In this document: positions 21,410 through 31,565 of the stretch, piece after piece | How positions within the stretch are numbered: the first letter of the stretch is position 1 | How the letters are laid out: every line of letters begins with the position of its first letter | Assembly (NCBI GenBank): GCA_012521755.1 | Contig: JAAYLV010000071.1 | Location: forward strand, 1-32,157 | Direction: 5' to 3' | Source: Bacillota bacterium | Lineage (GTDB): Bacteria; Bacillota; Limnochordia; JAAZLZ01 | DNA: 32,157 nucleotides | Notes under the pieces: model-generated | Seen by the model: only the letters and a program-made list of their open reading frames with translations | Database searches by the model: none | Told to the model about the DNA's origin: nothing | Made by a program: the position numbers and the translations under genes

Positions 21410-23596
21410 CTAAGAGGGACTATGTCGGACACGCCTTTTTGGTCGCTCACGGTGCCGGCCGCCTCGCTCGCCCTTTCCCTCGCCCGGGTCGCCGTCCTTC
21501 TCCGGCGGCGGGAGGACTTCTTTGCGGGACAGGTTGATCCGGCCTTGGCTGTCAATCTCGATGACCTTTACCAGGATCTCATCGCCGATGTTGACCACAT
21601 CTTCCACTTTGCTGACCCGGTTGTGGTCCAATTGGGAGATATGGACCAACCCTTCTTTGCCTGGGAGAACCTCAACAAAAGCGCCGAAGTTGGTTATCCG
21701 CCGCACTTTGCCCATGTAGGTCTCCCCTACTTCCACTTCCTTCACTAGATTCTCGATGATGTCCATGGCTTTCGACGCCGAAGCGCTATCGACCGAGGCG
21801 ATATAAACCCGGCCATCATCTTCAATGTCGATGGAAACGCCGGTTTCGTCGATGATCTTGCGGATCACCTTGCCGCCAGGTCCGATGACATCACGGATCT
21901 TGTCGACCGGGATCTCCATGGTCATGATGCGCGGCGCATAGGGCGACAGCTCGGCCCTTGGCTCAGGTATGGCCTCCAGCATCCGCTCTAAAACGAACAG
22001 ACGGGCTCGCCGGGCTTGTTCAAGGGCCTGCTTGAGGATCTCACTAGTAACACCGCTAATCTTGATATCCATCTGGAGGGCGGTGATGCCGTCGGCAGTG
22101 CCGGCCACCTTGAAATCCATATCGCCGAGGGCATCTTCGAGGCCTTGGATATCCGTCAGGATGGCAAACCTCTCACCATATTTCACCAAGCCCATGGCGA
22201 TGCCGGCAACAGGCTTTTTGATCGGCACGCCGGCATCCATCAAGGCCAAGGTGCTTCCACAGACGCTGGCCTGGGAGGAAGAACCATTAGACTCCAGGAC
22301 TTCCGAGACCAAGCGGATGGTGTAGGGGAACTCCTCTTCCGAGGGAATCATCGGCAAGAGGGCCCTCTCCGCCAACGCGCCGTGCCCGATTTCCCGTCGG
22401 CCGGGCGACCGCATTGGCCGCACTTCCCCTACGCAGAAGGGTGGGAAATTGTAATGATGGATATAGCGTTTGCTGTCTTCTTCCCGCAAATCATCCAGGA
22501 GCTGTTCGTCGGACTTGACGCCTAGGGTGCACACGGTCAGAACCTGGGTTTGTCCCCGGGTGAAAAGCCCTGAGCCGTGGGTGCGGGGCAAAATCCCCAC
22601 TTCACAGGAGATGGGCCGGATTTCATCGAGTCCCCGGCCGTCGACCCTGGTTCTCTCCTCCGTCACCAGGCGCCGGACCTCCTCCTTGACCAGTCCATCG
22701 AAGATGGCCCCAAGCATCGGCAACTTTGCGACGTAGGCATCCTCTCCCAGCGTTTCGGCGAAGCGGGCGAGGACTTCTTCCTTCACGGCGACCACCGCGG
22801 CCTCCCGGCTTTGCTTGTCATCGCTGCGGATGGCCGTCCCAATAGCTTCCTCAGCCAGCTCCTTCATTTGTGCTACCAATTCGGGGTCTTCTGTGGCCTC
22901 GGGGACCTCAACCTTGGGTTTGCCCACCTCGGCGACGATCTGTTCCTGAAGGGCGACGATGCGCTGGATTTCCCGATGACCAAGTTCGATGGCCTCGAGG
23001 ATGACGTCTTCGGGCACCTCTTTGGCCCCTGCCTCCACCATCATCACGGCATCTTTAGTGCCCGCCACCACCAGCTCCAGTTCACTACGGGCCGCTTGCT
23101 CCAGATCGGGGTTGATGATCAACTGGCCATCCACCCTGCCCACGACGACGCCGGCAATGGGTCCCTGGAAGGGAATGTCGGAGATGCTCAGGGCTACCGA
23201 AGCGCCGAGCATGGCCGGTATGGGCGGGGGATTGTTCCTGTCGACGGACAAGACGGTGGCAATCACTTGCACATCGTTGCGAAAACCGTCGGGGAACAAA
23301 GGTCTAATCGCCCGGTCGATCATCCTGGCCGATAGGATGCCCACTTCACCTGGGCGCCCTTCCCGGCGGATCCAGCCGCCGGGGATCTTCCCGATTGAAT
23401 ACAGTTTCTCTTCATAATCCACGATCAAGGGGAAAAAGTCGATCCCCTCCCGTGGTTCTTTGCTCATGGTTGCCGTCACTAGGACCACCGTGTCGCCGTA
23501 GTGGACTAGGACAGAACCATTGGCTTGTTTGGCCACCCGTCCCACTTCAAAAGTCAAGGGCCGGCCGGCCACCTCCATCGTATAAGATCTTCCCAT
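21410..23596 (-). CDS. pnp: Polyribonucleotide nucleotidyltransferase (PNPase)
   Basis: This 728-residue exoribonuclease degrades RNA 3' to 5' with phosphate. The order is RNase PH domain 1 (about residues 10-145), a helical linker (about 150-235), the catalytic RNase PH domain 2 (about 310-540, with [20 protein letters not shown]-type and [19 protein letters not shown] motifs), a KH domain (about 555-612, [15 protein letters not shown]) and an S1 domain (about 620-690, [20 protein letters not shown]). The C-terminus after S1 is a short Glu/Gly/Arg-rich tail ending [11 protein letters not shown]. The gene follows rpsO, the common bacterial order. AGGAGG stands before the ATG. Confidence 0.97.
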   Translation of the reverse strand: MGRSYTMEVAGRPLTFEVGRVAKQANGSVLVHYGDTVVLVTATMSKEPREGIDFFPLIVDYEEKLYSIGKIPGGWIRREGRPGEVGILSARMIDRAIRPLFPDGFRNDVQVIATVLSVDRNNPPPIPAMLGASVALSISDIPFQGPIAGVVVGRVDGQLIINPDLEQAARSELELVVAGTKDAVMMVEAGAKEVPEDVILEAIELGHREIQRIVALQEQIVAEVGKPKVEVPEATEDPELVAQMKELAEEAIGTAIRSDDKQSREAAVVAVKEEVLARFAETLGEDAYVAKLPMLGAIFDGLVKEEVRRLVTEERTRVDGRGLDEIRPISCEVGILPRTHGSGLFTRGQTQVLTVCTLGVKSDEQLLDDLREEDSKRYIHHYNFPPFCVGEVRPMRSPGRREIGHGALAERALLPMIPSEEEFPYTIRLVSEVLESNGSSSQASVCGSTLALMDAGVPIKKPVAGIAMGLVKYGERFAILTDIQGLEDALGDMDFKVAGTADGITALQMDIKISGVTSEILKQALEQARRARLFVLERMLEAIPEPRAELSPYAPRIMTMEIPVDKIRDVIGPGGKVIRKIIDETGVSIDIEDDGRVYIASVDSASASKAMDIIENLVKEVEVGETYMGKVRRITNFGAFVEVLPGKEGLVHISQLDHNRVSKVEDVVNIGDEILVKVIEIDSQGRINLSRKEVLPPPEKDGDPGEGKGERGGRHRERPKRRVRHSPS

Positions 23597-23647
23597 GGAC
23601 TTACCTCCTAGATGTAAAAAACGATTCTTCCTTGCCCGCGCTAGTAT

Positions 23648-23662
23648 GCCTCATCTTGAGGC
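23648..23662 (-). other. Small hairpin in the pnp leader
   Basis: GCCTCA-AGA-TGAGGC forms a perfect 6-bp stem with a 3-nt loop in the leader between rpsO and pnp. PNPase leaders are controlled through hairpins in some bacteria; here only the structure is visible. Confidence 0.35.
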
Positions 23663-23680
23663 TGAGTGATTCCCGATTGC

Positions 23681-23705
23681 CAAAAGGAGCGGGTCGCCCC
23701 GCTCC
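23681..23705 (-). terminator. Terminator after rpsO
   Basis: Four bases after the rpsO stop codon the minus strand reads GGAGCGGG-GCGA-CCCGCTCC-TTTTG. This is an 8-bp GC stem with a stable GCGA tetraloop and a short U-tract. It should end many rpsO transcripts while allowing some read-through into pnp. Confidence 0.75.
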
Positions 23706-23708
23706 CTT

Positions 23709-23978
23709 CTAACGTCGTAGACCTAGTCGCTCAATCAGATTACGATAACGCTCAATATCCTTTTTCTGCAGGTAATTGAGCAAACCTCTCCGCTGTCCGA
23801 TCATTTTGTAGAGCCCTCGCCGTGAGTGGTGATCACGTTTGTGGACCTTGAGGTGTTCCGTCAGTTCATTGATCCTCTTGGTCAAAATCGCGATCTGCAC
23901 TTCGGGAGAGCCAGTGTCCGATTCGTGGGTCTTGTAATCGTTGATAATCTCTTGCTTTGTCTCTTTTGACAGGCTCAT
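23709..23978 (-). CDS. rpsO: 30S ribosomal protein S15
   Basis: This 89-residue protein is S15, which binds the central domain of 16S rRNA early in 30S assembly. The sequence matches the family throughout: [40 protein letters not shown] and [17 protein letters not shown]. The length is exactly typical. AAGGAGG stands 6 nt before the ATG. It has its own promoter (24069-24097) and an 80-nt leader with complementary segments, and is followed by a terminator and pnp. Confidence 0.98.
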   Translation of the reverse strand: MSLSKETKQEIINDYKTHESDTGSPEVQIAILTKRINELTEHLKVHKRDHHSRRGLYKMIGQRRGLLNYLQKKDIERYRNLIERLGLRR

Positions 23979-24068
23979 AATTCCTCCTCCTTACGTTGAC
24001 AACCGCCTAAAGCCAAGAAAACCGTGGAGGCAGTCGGAATTCCTAGCCTAAGGCTTACTTCCTAAGTC

Positions 24069-24097
24069 ATTCTAGCATAAATGCCATTGGATGTAAA
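24069..24097 (-). promoter_or_regulatory. Sigma-A promoter of rpsO
   Basis: TTTACA and TAGAAT are separated by 17 nt on the minus strand, with TGC directly before the -10 (extended -10). It lies just after the ribF stop, about 90 nt before the rpsO start, so rpsO-pnp can be transcribed independently of the nusA operon. Confidence 0.8.
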
Positions 24098-24101
24098 CGG
24101 A

Positions 24102-25034
24102 CTAGCGCAGGATCTGCCTCGCGGCTAGCCGATCCTTTTCCATCTGCTCCTTCAGGGCGTTGGCTGAAGGAAATCGGTAAATCCCCCGTAAACGCTCCAG
24201 CAGCCTTACTTCGACTATCTCATCGTACAAATCCCCATCGAACTCGTCAATGAAAAGCTCGACGCTCACATCCCCTCGGCCTGTGAAGGTTGGCCGGTCG
24301 CTGATGGCCAACAGTCCAAGGAAAAGGCCGCCACGGACACTGGCCTCAACGGCATAGACGCCCGCTCCGGGGATCAGCTTCCCCGGAGGAGTGGCTAAGT
24401 TGGCCGTGGGAAAACCTAGTTGCCGTCCCCGCCCTTCCCCAGGTATGACCCGACCGCGTAGGAAAAAAGGATATCCCAATAGTTCATTTGCCCGACGAAC
24501 ATCGCCCGTGAGGAGTAGATTGCGGATCGCGGTGCTGGAAATCACGGTGGCCCCTGAGGTGACGGGTTGGACGACGATTAGCTCAAATTGATGCTGATTT
24601 GCTAAGGACTGCAACAGATCAACCTTTCCCGCGGCCAGATGGCCGAAGGAAAAGTCGAATCCGACCACCACTCCTTTGGCTTGGAACCGTTGGACGAGAC
24701 ACTCCGCAACGAACTGGGCCGGAGTCATCGCTGCAAACTCCCGGTTGAAGGAAATGAGACAGACTTCCTCGATGCCATGACGGCGGATGAGTTCTGCCTT
24801 TTCCTCCGTGGTGGTGATGAGAGGCGGGCACTTGGCTGGGTTTAGCACTGCCAGGGGGTGGCGGTCAAAGGTGAAGGCCACAGCCCGGCCGCCCATCTGT
24901 TCTGCCAGGTCTAGTGCTGTTGATAGAATAACTTGGTGTCCCCGGTGCACGCCATCGAAAGTGCCCAGGGCGAGCACAGTCGGTTTTCCCCTTGACAATC
25001 CTGCAATCCTCCCATCTTCATGATCAAGGATCAA
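24102..25034 (-). CDS. ribF: Bifunctional riboflavin kinase / FAD synthetase
   Basis: This 310-residue enzyme makes FMN from riboflavin and then FAD. The N-terminal nucleotidyltransferase domain (about residues 18-180) has LGTFDGVHRGH, TFDRHP, and VGFDFSFGH; the ISSTAIR motif follows. The C-terminal riboflavin kinase domain (about 185-305) begins LRGRVIPGEGRGRQLGFPTANL, with GVYAVEASV and VELFIDEFDGDLY. The proposed TTG start (25034) overlaps the truB stop and has AAGGTG 4 nt upstream; a second TTG 36 nt later would leave an unusually short N-terminus. It is the last gene of the rimP-nusA operon. No FMN riboswitch is seen. Confidence 0.95.
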   Translation of the reverse strand: MILDHEDGRIAGLSRGKPTVLALGTFDGVHRGHQVILSTALDLAEQMGGRAVAFTFDRHPLAVLNPAKCPPLITTTEEKAELIRRHGIEEVCLISFNREFAAMTPAQFVAECLVQRFQAKGVVVGFDFSFGHLAAGKVDLLQSLANQHQFELIVVQPVTSGATVISSTAIRNLLLTGDVRRANELLGYPFFLRGRVIPGEGRGRQLGFPTANLATPPGKLIPGAGVYAVEASVRGGLFLGLLAISDRPTFTGRGDVSVELFIDEFDGDLYDEIVEVRLLERLRGIYRFPSANALKEQMEKDRLAARQILR

Positions 25035-25905
25035 CTAACACCTTGACCGGTCGACAATACTTGGTTTTCCCTTTTTTGTCAACTTGCCCGACTCCCAAGA
25101 AGCCCTTCGGTCCATAGACGCGGACAAGTCCATCTTCCTCGGCTGCTACGGGGACGACTCCCCCGTGGATGAACCGGTCTGCTTCCCCCTCGGCGAGGGT
25201 CAGGGGCGGAAAGTCGAGTGGGGCATCCATGGGCAAAAGACGAGCTTCCCCGTGCTCCGCGAGCTCCTCGAGGGTGATGGCGTCATCGAGATTGAAGGTC
25301 CCACTGCGAGTCCGCAGCAGGAAGGAGAGATAGGCGCCGCACCCTAAGAGCTCGCCGAGGTCGTGGACAGCCGTTCGCACATAAGTCCCCTTGGAACAAT
25401 GGATATCGAACATCACGCGGCTGTTTTTCGTCAAGGACCCTTGTTTTGGGAAAAAGCGCCAGGAAAAGATGTGGATCGATCTTGGCGTCCTGGCAACCTC
25501 CTGGCCCCTCCGGGCCAGCTCATAAAGCCGTTTTCCCTTGACCTTCACCGCTGAGGCCATGGGAGGAAGCTGCTTGCTGGGGCCTTGGAGTTTGCGGGAG
25601 GCTTCGATGAGCTCCTCCCATGAAATGGCAAAATCGTCCGCTTCGCGGATGATCGTTCCCGTCCCATCCTGGGTGTCGGTGACTATTCCAAAGGTGATTT
25701 CGCCCCGGTACACCTTGTCTTGCTCCTGCAAGAATTCCACCAGTCGGGCGGCCCGGCCGACGCACAAGGGCAGCACCCCTGCCGCCGCGGGGTCCAATGT
25801 GCCTGTGTGCCCGATCCTCTTGATGCCTAGAATGCGGCGGGCTGCGACGACTACATCATGGGAAGTCATACCTGGGGGCTTCAAGATATTCAACACACCG
25901 TGCAT
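25024..25905 (-). CDS. truB: tRNA pseudouridine(55) synthase TruB
   Basis: This protein of about 293 residues makes the universal pseudouridine 55 of the tRNA T-loop. The start MHGVLNILKPPGMTSHDVV is typical, and the catalytic aspartate is in GHTGTLDPAAAGVLPLCVGR. Further family blocks are YRGEITFGIVTDTQDGTG and CSKGTYVRTAVHDLGELLG. The C-terminal part (about 225-293) is a PUA-like domain. AGAGGA lies 9 nt upstream of ATG 25905, while the ATG at 25914 used in the track touches it. The gene sits between nrnA and ribF, overlapping the start of ribF. Confidence 0.95.
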   Translation of the reverse strand: MHGVLNILKPPGMTSHDVVVAARRILGIKRIGHTGTLDPAAAGVLPLCVGRAARLVEFLQEQDKVYRGEITFGIVTDTQDGTGTIIREADDFAISWEELIEASRKLQGPSKQLPPMASAVKVKGKRLYELARRGQEVARTPRSIHIFSWRFFPKQGSLTKNSRVMFDIHCSKGTYVRTAVHDLGELLGCGAYLSFLLRTRSGTFNLDDAITLEELAEHGEARLLPMDAPLDFPPLTLAEGEADRFIHGGVVPVAAEEDGLVRVYGPKGFLGVGQVDKKGKTKYCRPVKVLVDP

Positions 25906-25923
25906 ACGCGTCATTCCTCTGGA

Positions 25924-26880
25924 CTACAGGCTGCCTAGGGCCAAGGCCGTCACCTTGGGGACAACTTGGTCAAGGCTGCCGGCTAAGGTGCAGCCGGCCG
26001 CGCGAGGATGTCCTCCTCCCCCCAGCTGGGCGGCCAGGTCGGCCACATTGACCATCTCCCGGGACCGCAAACTGACTTTGACCTCACCGTCCAAGGTGCT
26101 TTGGAACAAAATGGCTATCTCCACTCCCTTGATCATGCGCAAATAGTGGACGAATCCATCGAGGTCCGATGGATGGAGGGAATAGCTCTCGATGAGCTCG
26201 CCTGGCAACACGGACCAAGCCACCCGTCCCGAGGGGTCCAAGGAAATCGACGATAGCACATGTCCAAGCAGAAGCAAGTAAGGAAAGGGCCTTTCTTCAT
26301 ACAAGGCCTGGGCGATGCCCGCGGGACTGGCCCCTAGCTCCACCAGTCGGGAGGCGATGGCTAGAGTATCGGCCGACGTGTTGCTGAAGCGAAATCCCCC
26401 CGTATCGGACATCAACGCCGTGTAAAGACATGTGGCACAAGCCTCATCAGGCTCAAGGTCCAGCTGGTCGATTATCCTAAAGACGAGCTCCCCTGCGGCC
26501 GCAGCGGAGGGGACGACCCAACGAATGCCCGGTCCGTCGATGTTGCTTTGATGATGGTCAATATTCACGATGGTCTTGTCCTTAATGAGATCGTAGACGG
26601 GGCCGGTTCGTTCTGGTTCACAGTCGACGATCACGGCCCGGTCAAAGGGTTCTCGCCACTGGTCATACCTCACTAACCTGTCCGCGCCGGGCAGAAAAGC
26701 CAGACAGCTTGGCAGTTCATCGGGAACGACGCAAAAGGCTTCCTTCCCCATTTTAGTAAGGAGCCACGCGACGGCCAACATGGACCCCAGGCAGTCGCCG
26801 TCGATATGGGTATGACCCGTGATGAGCCACCGCTCCCCATCCTGGAGGGCAGTAATCACCCGTTCCAGCTCCGGGCTCAC
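25924..26880 (-). CDS. nrnA: DHH/DHHA1 phosphoesterase, NrnA-type oligoribonuclease
   Basis: This 318-residue DHH-family enzyme probably degrades short RNA (nanoRNA) and pAp, and may also cleave the pGpG formed from c-di-GMP. Metal motifs are [19 protein letters not shown] and NIDHHQSN (the DHH motif), then [12 protein letters not shown]. The C-terminal DHHA1 domain ends with [15 protein letters not shown]. The position between rbfA and truB is the standard Firmicute location of nrnA. The GTG start overlaps the rbfA stop (GTGA), with GGAGGG 9 nt upstream. Confidence 0.93.
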   Translation of the reverse strand: MSPELERVITALQDGERWLITGHTHIDGDCLGSMLAVAWLLTKMGKEAFCVVPDELPSCLAFLPGADRLVRYDQWREPFDRAVIVDCEPERTGPVYDLIKDKTIVNIDHHQSNIDGPGIRWVVPSAAAAGELVFRIIDQLDLEPDEACATCLYTALMSDTGGFRFSNTSADTLAIASRLVELGASPAGIAQALYEERPFPYLLLLGHVLSSISLDPSGRVAWSVLPGELIESYSLHPSDLDGFVHYLRMIKGVEIAILFQSTLDGEVKVSLRSREMVNVADLAAQLGGGGHPRAAGCTLAGSLDQVVPKVTALALGSL

Positions 26881-27239
26881 TGGGGCTCACCCTCCTGGGA
26901 TGGAGCAACTTCCTTCAGGATGCGAAAGATGCGTTCACTCCGCTCCATGGAATCATCGAAATGGAAGCTGATCTCTGGTGTGTGGCGCAAGCGGATTCGT
27001 TTTCCGATCTCTGTTCGGATGAAGCCTTTAGCCCGCTCTAGGGCTTCCATAGACTCCTTCTTGCTTTCTTCGGAGCCGTAAACGCTCACATAGACATTAA
27101 CGTAACGAAGGTCCTTTGATACCTCTACATCAGTCAGGGTGACGAAGCCTATGCCAGGGTCCTTTATTTCCCGCTGGAGAATATCGCTGATTTCTTTTTT
27201 CATGGCTTCCTTGACCCTAGCTGCCCGCTTTGTACCCAT
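26877..27239 (-). CDS. rbfA: Ribosome-binding factor A
   Basis: This protein of about 120 residues helps 30S maturation, binding near the 5' end of 16S rRNA. Family features are [20 protein letters not shown] at the start, [20 protein letters not shown], and [20 protein letters not shown] near the end. The track start at 27263 is rejected; AAGGAGG lies 9 nt upstream of ATG 27239. It follows ylxP and overlaps nrnA by four bases. Confidence 0.95.
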   Translation of the reverse strand: MGTKRAARVKEAMKKEISDILQREIKDPGIGFVTLTDVEVSKDLRYVNVYVSVYGSEESKKESMEALERAKGFIRTEIGKRIRLRHTPEISFHFDDSMERSERIFRILKEVAPSQEGEPQ

Positions 27240-27259
27240 AGGCAAAAGCCTCCTTGCGA

Positions 27260-27541
27260 TCATAAGAAATCGATGGTGCAGTTGGTAATCTCCGTGGCGG
27301 CATTATTGGCGACTGAACGGACTACGGTCTGCAAGACTTCGTCGACGTAGTGCTTCTCATTGCCTACGCAAGCAACCCCGATGCTGGTCCGCTGCCACAG
27401 GTCGTGATGGTCCACTTCAGCGACGGATACGTTGTAGCGGGCTTTCAGCTGATCGATAATGCTTCTGACCGTCCGACGCTTGCACTTGAGGGAATTGCTT
27501 TCCATCAGCCAAAGATCGATGCGACACACCCCGATTACCAT
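27260..27541 (-). CDS. ylxP: DUF503 family protein YlxP
   Basis: This 93-residue protein is a DUF503 (YlxP) member, a small protein conserved in the nusA-infB operon of Gram-positive bacteria and proposed to help ribosome maturation. Typical blocks are the opening [32 protein letters not shown], and [23 protein letters not shown] 27541 is preferred over the GTG at 27550 because AGGTG is 6 nt upstream and family members begin MVVGV-like. It lies between infB and rbfA. Confidence 0.9.
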   Translation of the reverse strand: MVIGVCRIDLWLMESNSLKCKRRTVRSIIDQLKARYNVSVAEVDHHDLWQRTSIGVACVGNEKHYVDEVLQTVVRSVANNAATEITNCTIDFL

Positions 27542-27559
27542 ACTCATCACCTATTCGGG

Positions 27560-29608
27560 CTAGCTCCGCTTGACTTCTTCAATGCGGAAGGCCTCCAAGA
27601 TGTCTCCTTCCTTGAGGTCCTGGAACTTCTCTACACCGATGCCGCATTCGTAGCCGCTGGCCACTTCCCGCACATCGTCTTTGAATCGCTTCAGTGATGA
27701 TATGTTGCCCTCGTAGATAACGACATTATCACGAATGACCCGGATCTGGGCCGAGCGCAGGATCTTGCCTTCGGTGACGTAACAGCCGGCCACAACGCCC
27801 ACATTCGGCACCTTAAACAAAGCTCGCACCTCGGCTTGACCCAACACCACTTCCTGATACTCCGGCTCCAGCATTCCTTCCATGGCCGCCTTGATGTCGT
27901 CGATGGCCTCGTAAATCACTCGGTACAGCAGGATCTCAATCCCCAGGGACTCGGCAAGCTTCCGGGCTGTTGGATCAGGTCGCACATTAAAACCGATGAT
28001 AATAGCCTCTGAAGCATAGGCAAGGTTCACATCGCTCTTGGATACTCCGCCCACGGCCCCATGGATGACGTTGATCCTCACCTCGGGCGTGCTTAGCTTC
28101 TCCAAAGACTGGCGCAATGCTTCAACTGATCCTTGCACATCTCCCTTGACGACTAGGTTCAGCTGTTTGACTTCCCCCGCTTTGATCCGCAGGTTGAGGT
28201 CGTCAAGGGTCAGACGGCTTGCTCTCGTCCAGCCTTCCTGCCGGGTTGTTTCTGCATACTGTTCCGCAATGGTCCTGGCCTCGCGCTCATCCTCAACGGC
28301 AAGCAGGATTTCGCCAGCCGTGGGAACATCGTTGAAACCCAATACTTCAACGGGGGTGCTTGGGCCGGCTTCATCAACCCGTTCTCCCTTTGCATCGAAC
28401 ATTGCCCGCACCCTGCCATGAACAGGTCCAGCAACAATGGGATCCCCTATTCTCAGGACGCCTTGTTGAACTAGGACGGTGGCCACGGGTCCGCGTCCTC
28501 GGTCCAATTGGGCTTCCACGATGGTCCCCTTGGCCAAGCGATGGGGGTTTGCCTTCAGGTCCTGCATCTCGGCGACCAGCAGGATCATCTCCAGCAAATC
28601 ATCCAGCCCTTCCTTGCGCAAGGCGGAAATCGGCACGCAAATGGTGTCGCCGCCCCACTCCTCCGGGATGAGACCACGTTCGGCCAGCTGCTGTTTGACC
28701 CGATCGATGTTGGCCTGGGGTCGGTCGATTTTGTTAATAGCCACCAAAATCGGCACATTGGCCGCGCGAGCGTGGTTTATAGCTTCAACGGTCTGGGGCA
28801 TCACGCCGTCGTCGGCAGCCACCACCAAGACGGCCAAGTCCGTTACTTGCGCGCCCCGAGAGCGCATCGCGGTGAATGCTTCGTGGCCAGGGGTGTCGAG
28901 GAAGGTAATCTTCTTGCCCTTGACCTCAACTTGGTAAGCGCCAATATGTTGGGTGATACCTCCCGCCTCACTGGCAGCCACTTTGGTTTCCCGAATGGCA
29001 TCGAGGAGGGTCGTCTTGCCGTGGTCCACGTGACCCATGATGGTGACCACAGGGGCCCTCTCTTCCAATAGTCCTTCGTCAGCTTCCTCCACGTCGATAC
29101 CCATGGTTGCCGGCTCGTATGCCTTAACGGTAAAGCCAAGCTTCTCCGCAACCATCCGGGCGGCTTGTTGGTCCACATTCTGATTAATGCCCGCCATAAT
29201 GCCTTGGGCCATCAGCTGCTTGATGAGTTCCGTGGCCGGTATCTGGCAAAGCTCAGCTAATTCGCGAACGGTGATGGTCTCTGGAATCTCAATAATCTTT
29301 TTATCCCCCTTCCCCTTGCCAGGGGATGGCGTCTTGTCCCGCCGGGATGTACTCTTCTTGGCCTTGGCTTTGCTTGCTGGCGGTGGCTTTGGCGGCGATT
29401 CCTTAGGAGTTGGCTTCACCTTAGGGACCAACTTTTCATCCTCATCTTCATCCTCGGCGAAATGGTCCTTTACCAAAAGGGCAATATCTTCATCAATGGT
29501 GCTCATGTGATTCTTCACATCGGCACCTAGATCAATCAAAAAGCTAACCATGGCTTTGCTGGAGATGTTAAGCTCCTTAGCCAATTCATAAACTCGCACT
29601 TTGGCCAT
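27560..29608 (-). CDS. infB: Translation initiation factor IF-2
   Basis: This 682-residue GTPase brings fMet-tRNA to the 30S subunit. One IF2_N domain is at the start ([20 protein letters not shown]), followed by a charged Lys/Pro-rich linker (about residues 55-105) and a second IF2_N-like segment (about 110-165). The G domain has [25 protein letters not shown], and NKID. Domains II to IV follow through the C-terminal fMet-tRNA-binding barrel. The linker is short compared with E. coli IF-2 but normal for Firmicutes. ATG 29608, after AGAGGTGATG, is taken as the start; GTG 29617 in the track is less well placed. Confidence 0.97.
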   Translation of the reverse strand: MAKVRVYELAKELNISSKAMVSFLIDLGADVKNHMSTIDEDIALLVKDHFAEDEDEDEKLVPKVKPTPKESPPKPPPASKAKAKKSTSRRDKTPSPGKGKGDKKIIEIPETITVRELAELCQIPATELIKQLMAQGIMAGINQNVDQQAARMVAEKLGFTVKAYEPATMGIDVEEADEGLLEERAPVVTIMGHVDHGKTTLLDAIRETKVAASEAGGITQHIGAYQVEVKGKKITFLDTPGHEAFTAMRSRGAQVTDLAVLVVAADDGVMPQTVEAINHARAANVPILVAINKIDRPQANIDRVKQQLAERGLIPEEWGGDTICVPISALRKEGLDDLLEMILLVAEMQDLKANPHRLAKGTIVEAQLDRGRGPVATVLVQQGVLRIGDPIVAGPVHGRVRAMFDAKGERVDEAGPSTPVEVLGFNDVPTAGEILLAVEDEREARTIAEQYAETTRQEGWTRASRLTLDDLNLRIKAGEVKQLNLVVKGDVQGSVEALRQSLEKLSTPEVRINVIHGAVGGVSKSDVNLAYASEAIIIGFNVRPDPTARKLAESLGIEILLYRVIYEAIDDIKAAMEGMLEPEYQEVVLGQAEVRALFKVPNVGVVAGCYVTEGKILRSAQIRVIRDNVVIYEGNISSLKRFKDDVREVASGYECGIGVEKFQDLKEGDILEAFRIEEVKRS

Positions 29609-29619
29609 ACACATCACCT

Positions 29620-29940
29620 CTACAAAGTCTTGGCCCGTTCCTCGTGTTGTACACCCTGTTCAATTAGCCGGGCAAATTCGTGCCGCGTCAGGCCCACCAC
29701 TGCGCGCATGCCTTTACCGATGCATTTGCCCAATTCGTCCTTACTTGCCGGTATGACGAGAAGGGGCACTTGAAATCGTCGGGCCAGATTCCGAAAACGT
29801 TTCGTCGTATTGCTGCTCGCATCCGATGCCAACAGAAGGAGTCGAACCCGGCTCTTGCGCAAGGCCGCTTCCACCGCGCCTTCGCCTGCCACGACGGCAC
29901 CGGCTGCCTGGGCTAAACCCAGCATGTTCAAGTAGCTCAC
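29620..29940 (-). CDS. ylxQ: L7Ae-family RNA-binding protein YlxQ
   Basis: This 106-residue protein is an L7Ae/L30e/S12e/Gadd45-fold protein of the YlxQ type, expected to bind kink-turn RNA. Features are [20 protein letters not shown], then [17 protein letters not shown], and [20 protein letters not shown]. The track start at 29976 overlaps ylxR. GTG 29940, overlapping the ylxR stop (GTGA) and preceded by AGGGGAGAAGG, is preferred. The gene lies between ylxR and infB as in most Firmicutes. Confidence 0.93.
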   Translation of the reverse strand: MSYLNMLGLAQAAGAVVAGEGAVEAALRKSRVRLLLLASDASSNTTKRFRNLARRFQVPLLVIPASKDELGKCIGKGMRAVVGLTRHEFARLIEQGVQHEERAKTL

Positions 29941-30209
29941 CCTTCTCCCCTCAGCCGGCTTTGTAGTTCTTCCCACACCTCGTCGGGAATGTCCTTTTCT
30001 AGCGATCGCTGCAAAGCCTTTGACTTAACGGCTGCGTCCAGGCAGTCCACCACCGGACAGATATAAGCGCCGCGTCCGGATGCCTTGCCTGTTTCATCCA
30101 GGTCGATCTCTCCAGTGGGCCTGCGAACGATACGGATCATGTCTCGCTTGGGGCGCACCGTTCGGCAACCCACACAGGTCCGCATCGGGATCCGTTTCTG
30201 TCTGGGCAT
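29937..30209 (-). CDS. ylxR: YlxR family RNA-binding protein (DUF448)
   Basis: This protein of about 90 residues is a YlxR member. The signature PMRTCVGCRTVRPKRDMIRI is at the start and GKASGRGAYICPVVDCLDAA follows. Homologues bind RNA or act as nucleoid-associated regulators; the role here is not known. ATG 30209, with GGGGTG 5 nt upstream, is chosen over the upstream codon in the track. It lies directly downstream of nusA. Confidence 0.93.
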   Translation of the reverse strand: MPRQKRIPMRTCVGCRTVRPKRDMIRIVRRPTGEIDLDETGKASGRGAYICPVVDCLDAAVKSKALQRSLEKDIPDEVWEELQSRLRGEG

Positions 30210-30222
30210 GGCAACACCCCGC

Positions 30223-31530
30223 CTACTCGTCAAAGTCAAAATCGATCAGTGTCAGCTCCGAAAGGTCCCGGAGCACCCGGCGCTTTTCCTTGCGTCCTTC
30301 TTTCCGTGGGCTGTGAGCATGTCGGGACTCCCGCTCTTCCCATTCCTCATCCTTTTTCTTGTGGCTGTCCGCCGGCTCCGGCGGGGGGATTTCCTCCTCG
30401 TGCCCGAGGATCGGCTCCTCCTCCACAACAGGCTCTTCCTCTTCCTTGGCTGTCTTAGAGGACCTATCTTGCCAATCTTCACCGGAAAGGACTAGCGCGG
30501 CCATTTGCGTTTCGCTCTTGATGTCGATCTTCCAACCGGTGAGTCTAGCCGCCAGCCGCGCGTTTTGACCTTCTTTGCCGATGGCCAGGGAGAGCTGATC
30601 ATCAGGCACGACGACGCGCGCGATCTTTTCGTCCTCGTCCAAGAAGACCCGGACCACTTTCGCCGGACTAAGGGCATTGGCCACGTACTTCTTTGGATCG
30701 GGATCCCAGGGAATGATATCGATCTTTTCCCCCCGCAGCTCTCGCACTACGCTTTGGACCCGCATGCCCCGGGGTCCGACGCAAGCTCCTACCGGATCGA
30801 TGTTTTCCTCCTTACAGTATACACTTATCTTGGCCCGGTTGCCGGGTTCTCTGCTGATTCCCTTGATCTCCACCGTTCCGTCATGGATCTCGGGAACCTC
30901 CAGCTCGAAGAGGCGTTTCAGCAAAGTCGGATGGGTTCGGGAAACGAGGACCTGGGGTCCTTTCGTTGTCTTGCGCACTTCAGTGATGTATACCTTAAGC
31001 CGCACGCCGTGGGCATAGGACTCGTTGGGAATCTGCTCAGAAGGCAAGAGCAATGCTTCTACTTTGCCCAGATCCACCAAGACGTTTCTGTTTTCCCTCC
31101 GTTGGACGATGCCGGTGACAACGTCTCCTTCTCTGTTGCTATATTCCTCATAGATCAAGGCCCGCTCAGCTTCCCGGATCCTTTGGATGACCACCTGCTT
31201 GGCTGTCTGCGCAGCGATCCGTCCGAAATCCGCAGGTGTGACTTCGACCTCGATGATATCTCCCACTTGGTACTTGGGATCGATGGTCTTGGCTTCTTCT
31301 AGGGCCATTTCTGTCGAATCATCAGTGACGTCTTCGACGACTGTCTTCCGGGAGAAGACAGCGATCTCTCCGGTACTGCCATCGATGTGCACCCTTACAT
31401 TTTGCGCGGAGCCATAATTGCGCTTGTAGGCGGACACAATCGCTGCTTCGATAGCTTCCAGCAGGATCTCCCGGGCTATTCCCCGATCCCTTTCCAATTC
31501 TTTCAGAGCTCCGATTAGCTCAAGGTTCAC
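30223..31530 (-). CDS. nusA: Transcription termination/antitermination factor NusA
   Basis: This 435-residue protein modulates RNA polymerase pausing and termination. The N-terminal polymerase-binding domain (about residues 1-125) is followed by S1 (about 133-200, EGDVVTGIVQRRENRNVLVDL) and two KH domains (about 230-345, with VGPRGMRVQSVVREL and AIGKEGQNARLAARL). After the core at about residue 355 comes an 80-residue charged tail: first acidic (KEEEEPVVEEEP), then basic (HSPRKEGRKEKRRVL), ending with an acidic tip. This is longer than Bacillus NusA (about 370 residues) and unlike the E. coli AR repeats. The start is GTG. It lies 35 bp after rimP. Confidence 0.96.
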   Translation of the reverse strand: MNLELIGALKELERDRGIAREILLEAIEAAIVSAYKRNYGSAQNVRVHIDGSTGEIAVFSRKTVVEDVTDDSTEMALEEAKTIDPKYQVGDIIEVEVTPADFGRIAAQTAKQVVIQRIREAERALIYEEYSNREGDVVTGIVQRRENRNVLVDLGKVEALLLPSEQIPNESYAHGVRLKVYITEVRKTTKGPQVLVSRTHPTLLKRLFELEVPEIHDGTVEIKGISREPGNRAKISVYCKEENIDPVGACVGPRGMRVQSVVRELRGEKIDIIPWDPDPKKYVANALSPAKVVRVFLDEDEKIARVVVPDDQLSLAIGKEGQNARLAARLTGWKIDIKSETQMAALVLSGEDWQDRSSKTAKEEEEPVVEEEPILGHEEEIPPPEPADSHKKKDEEWEERESRHAHSPRKEGRKEKRRVLRDLSELTLIDFDFDE

Positions 31531-31565
31531 GCTGACCTTTCCCTTCCCTGTGTTGTTGCTAGCGT

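Noticed and set aside
24975-25060. FMN riboswitch upstream of ribF
   Set aside because: ribF overlaps truB directly and no RFN-type conserved sequence is present.
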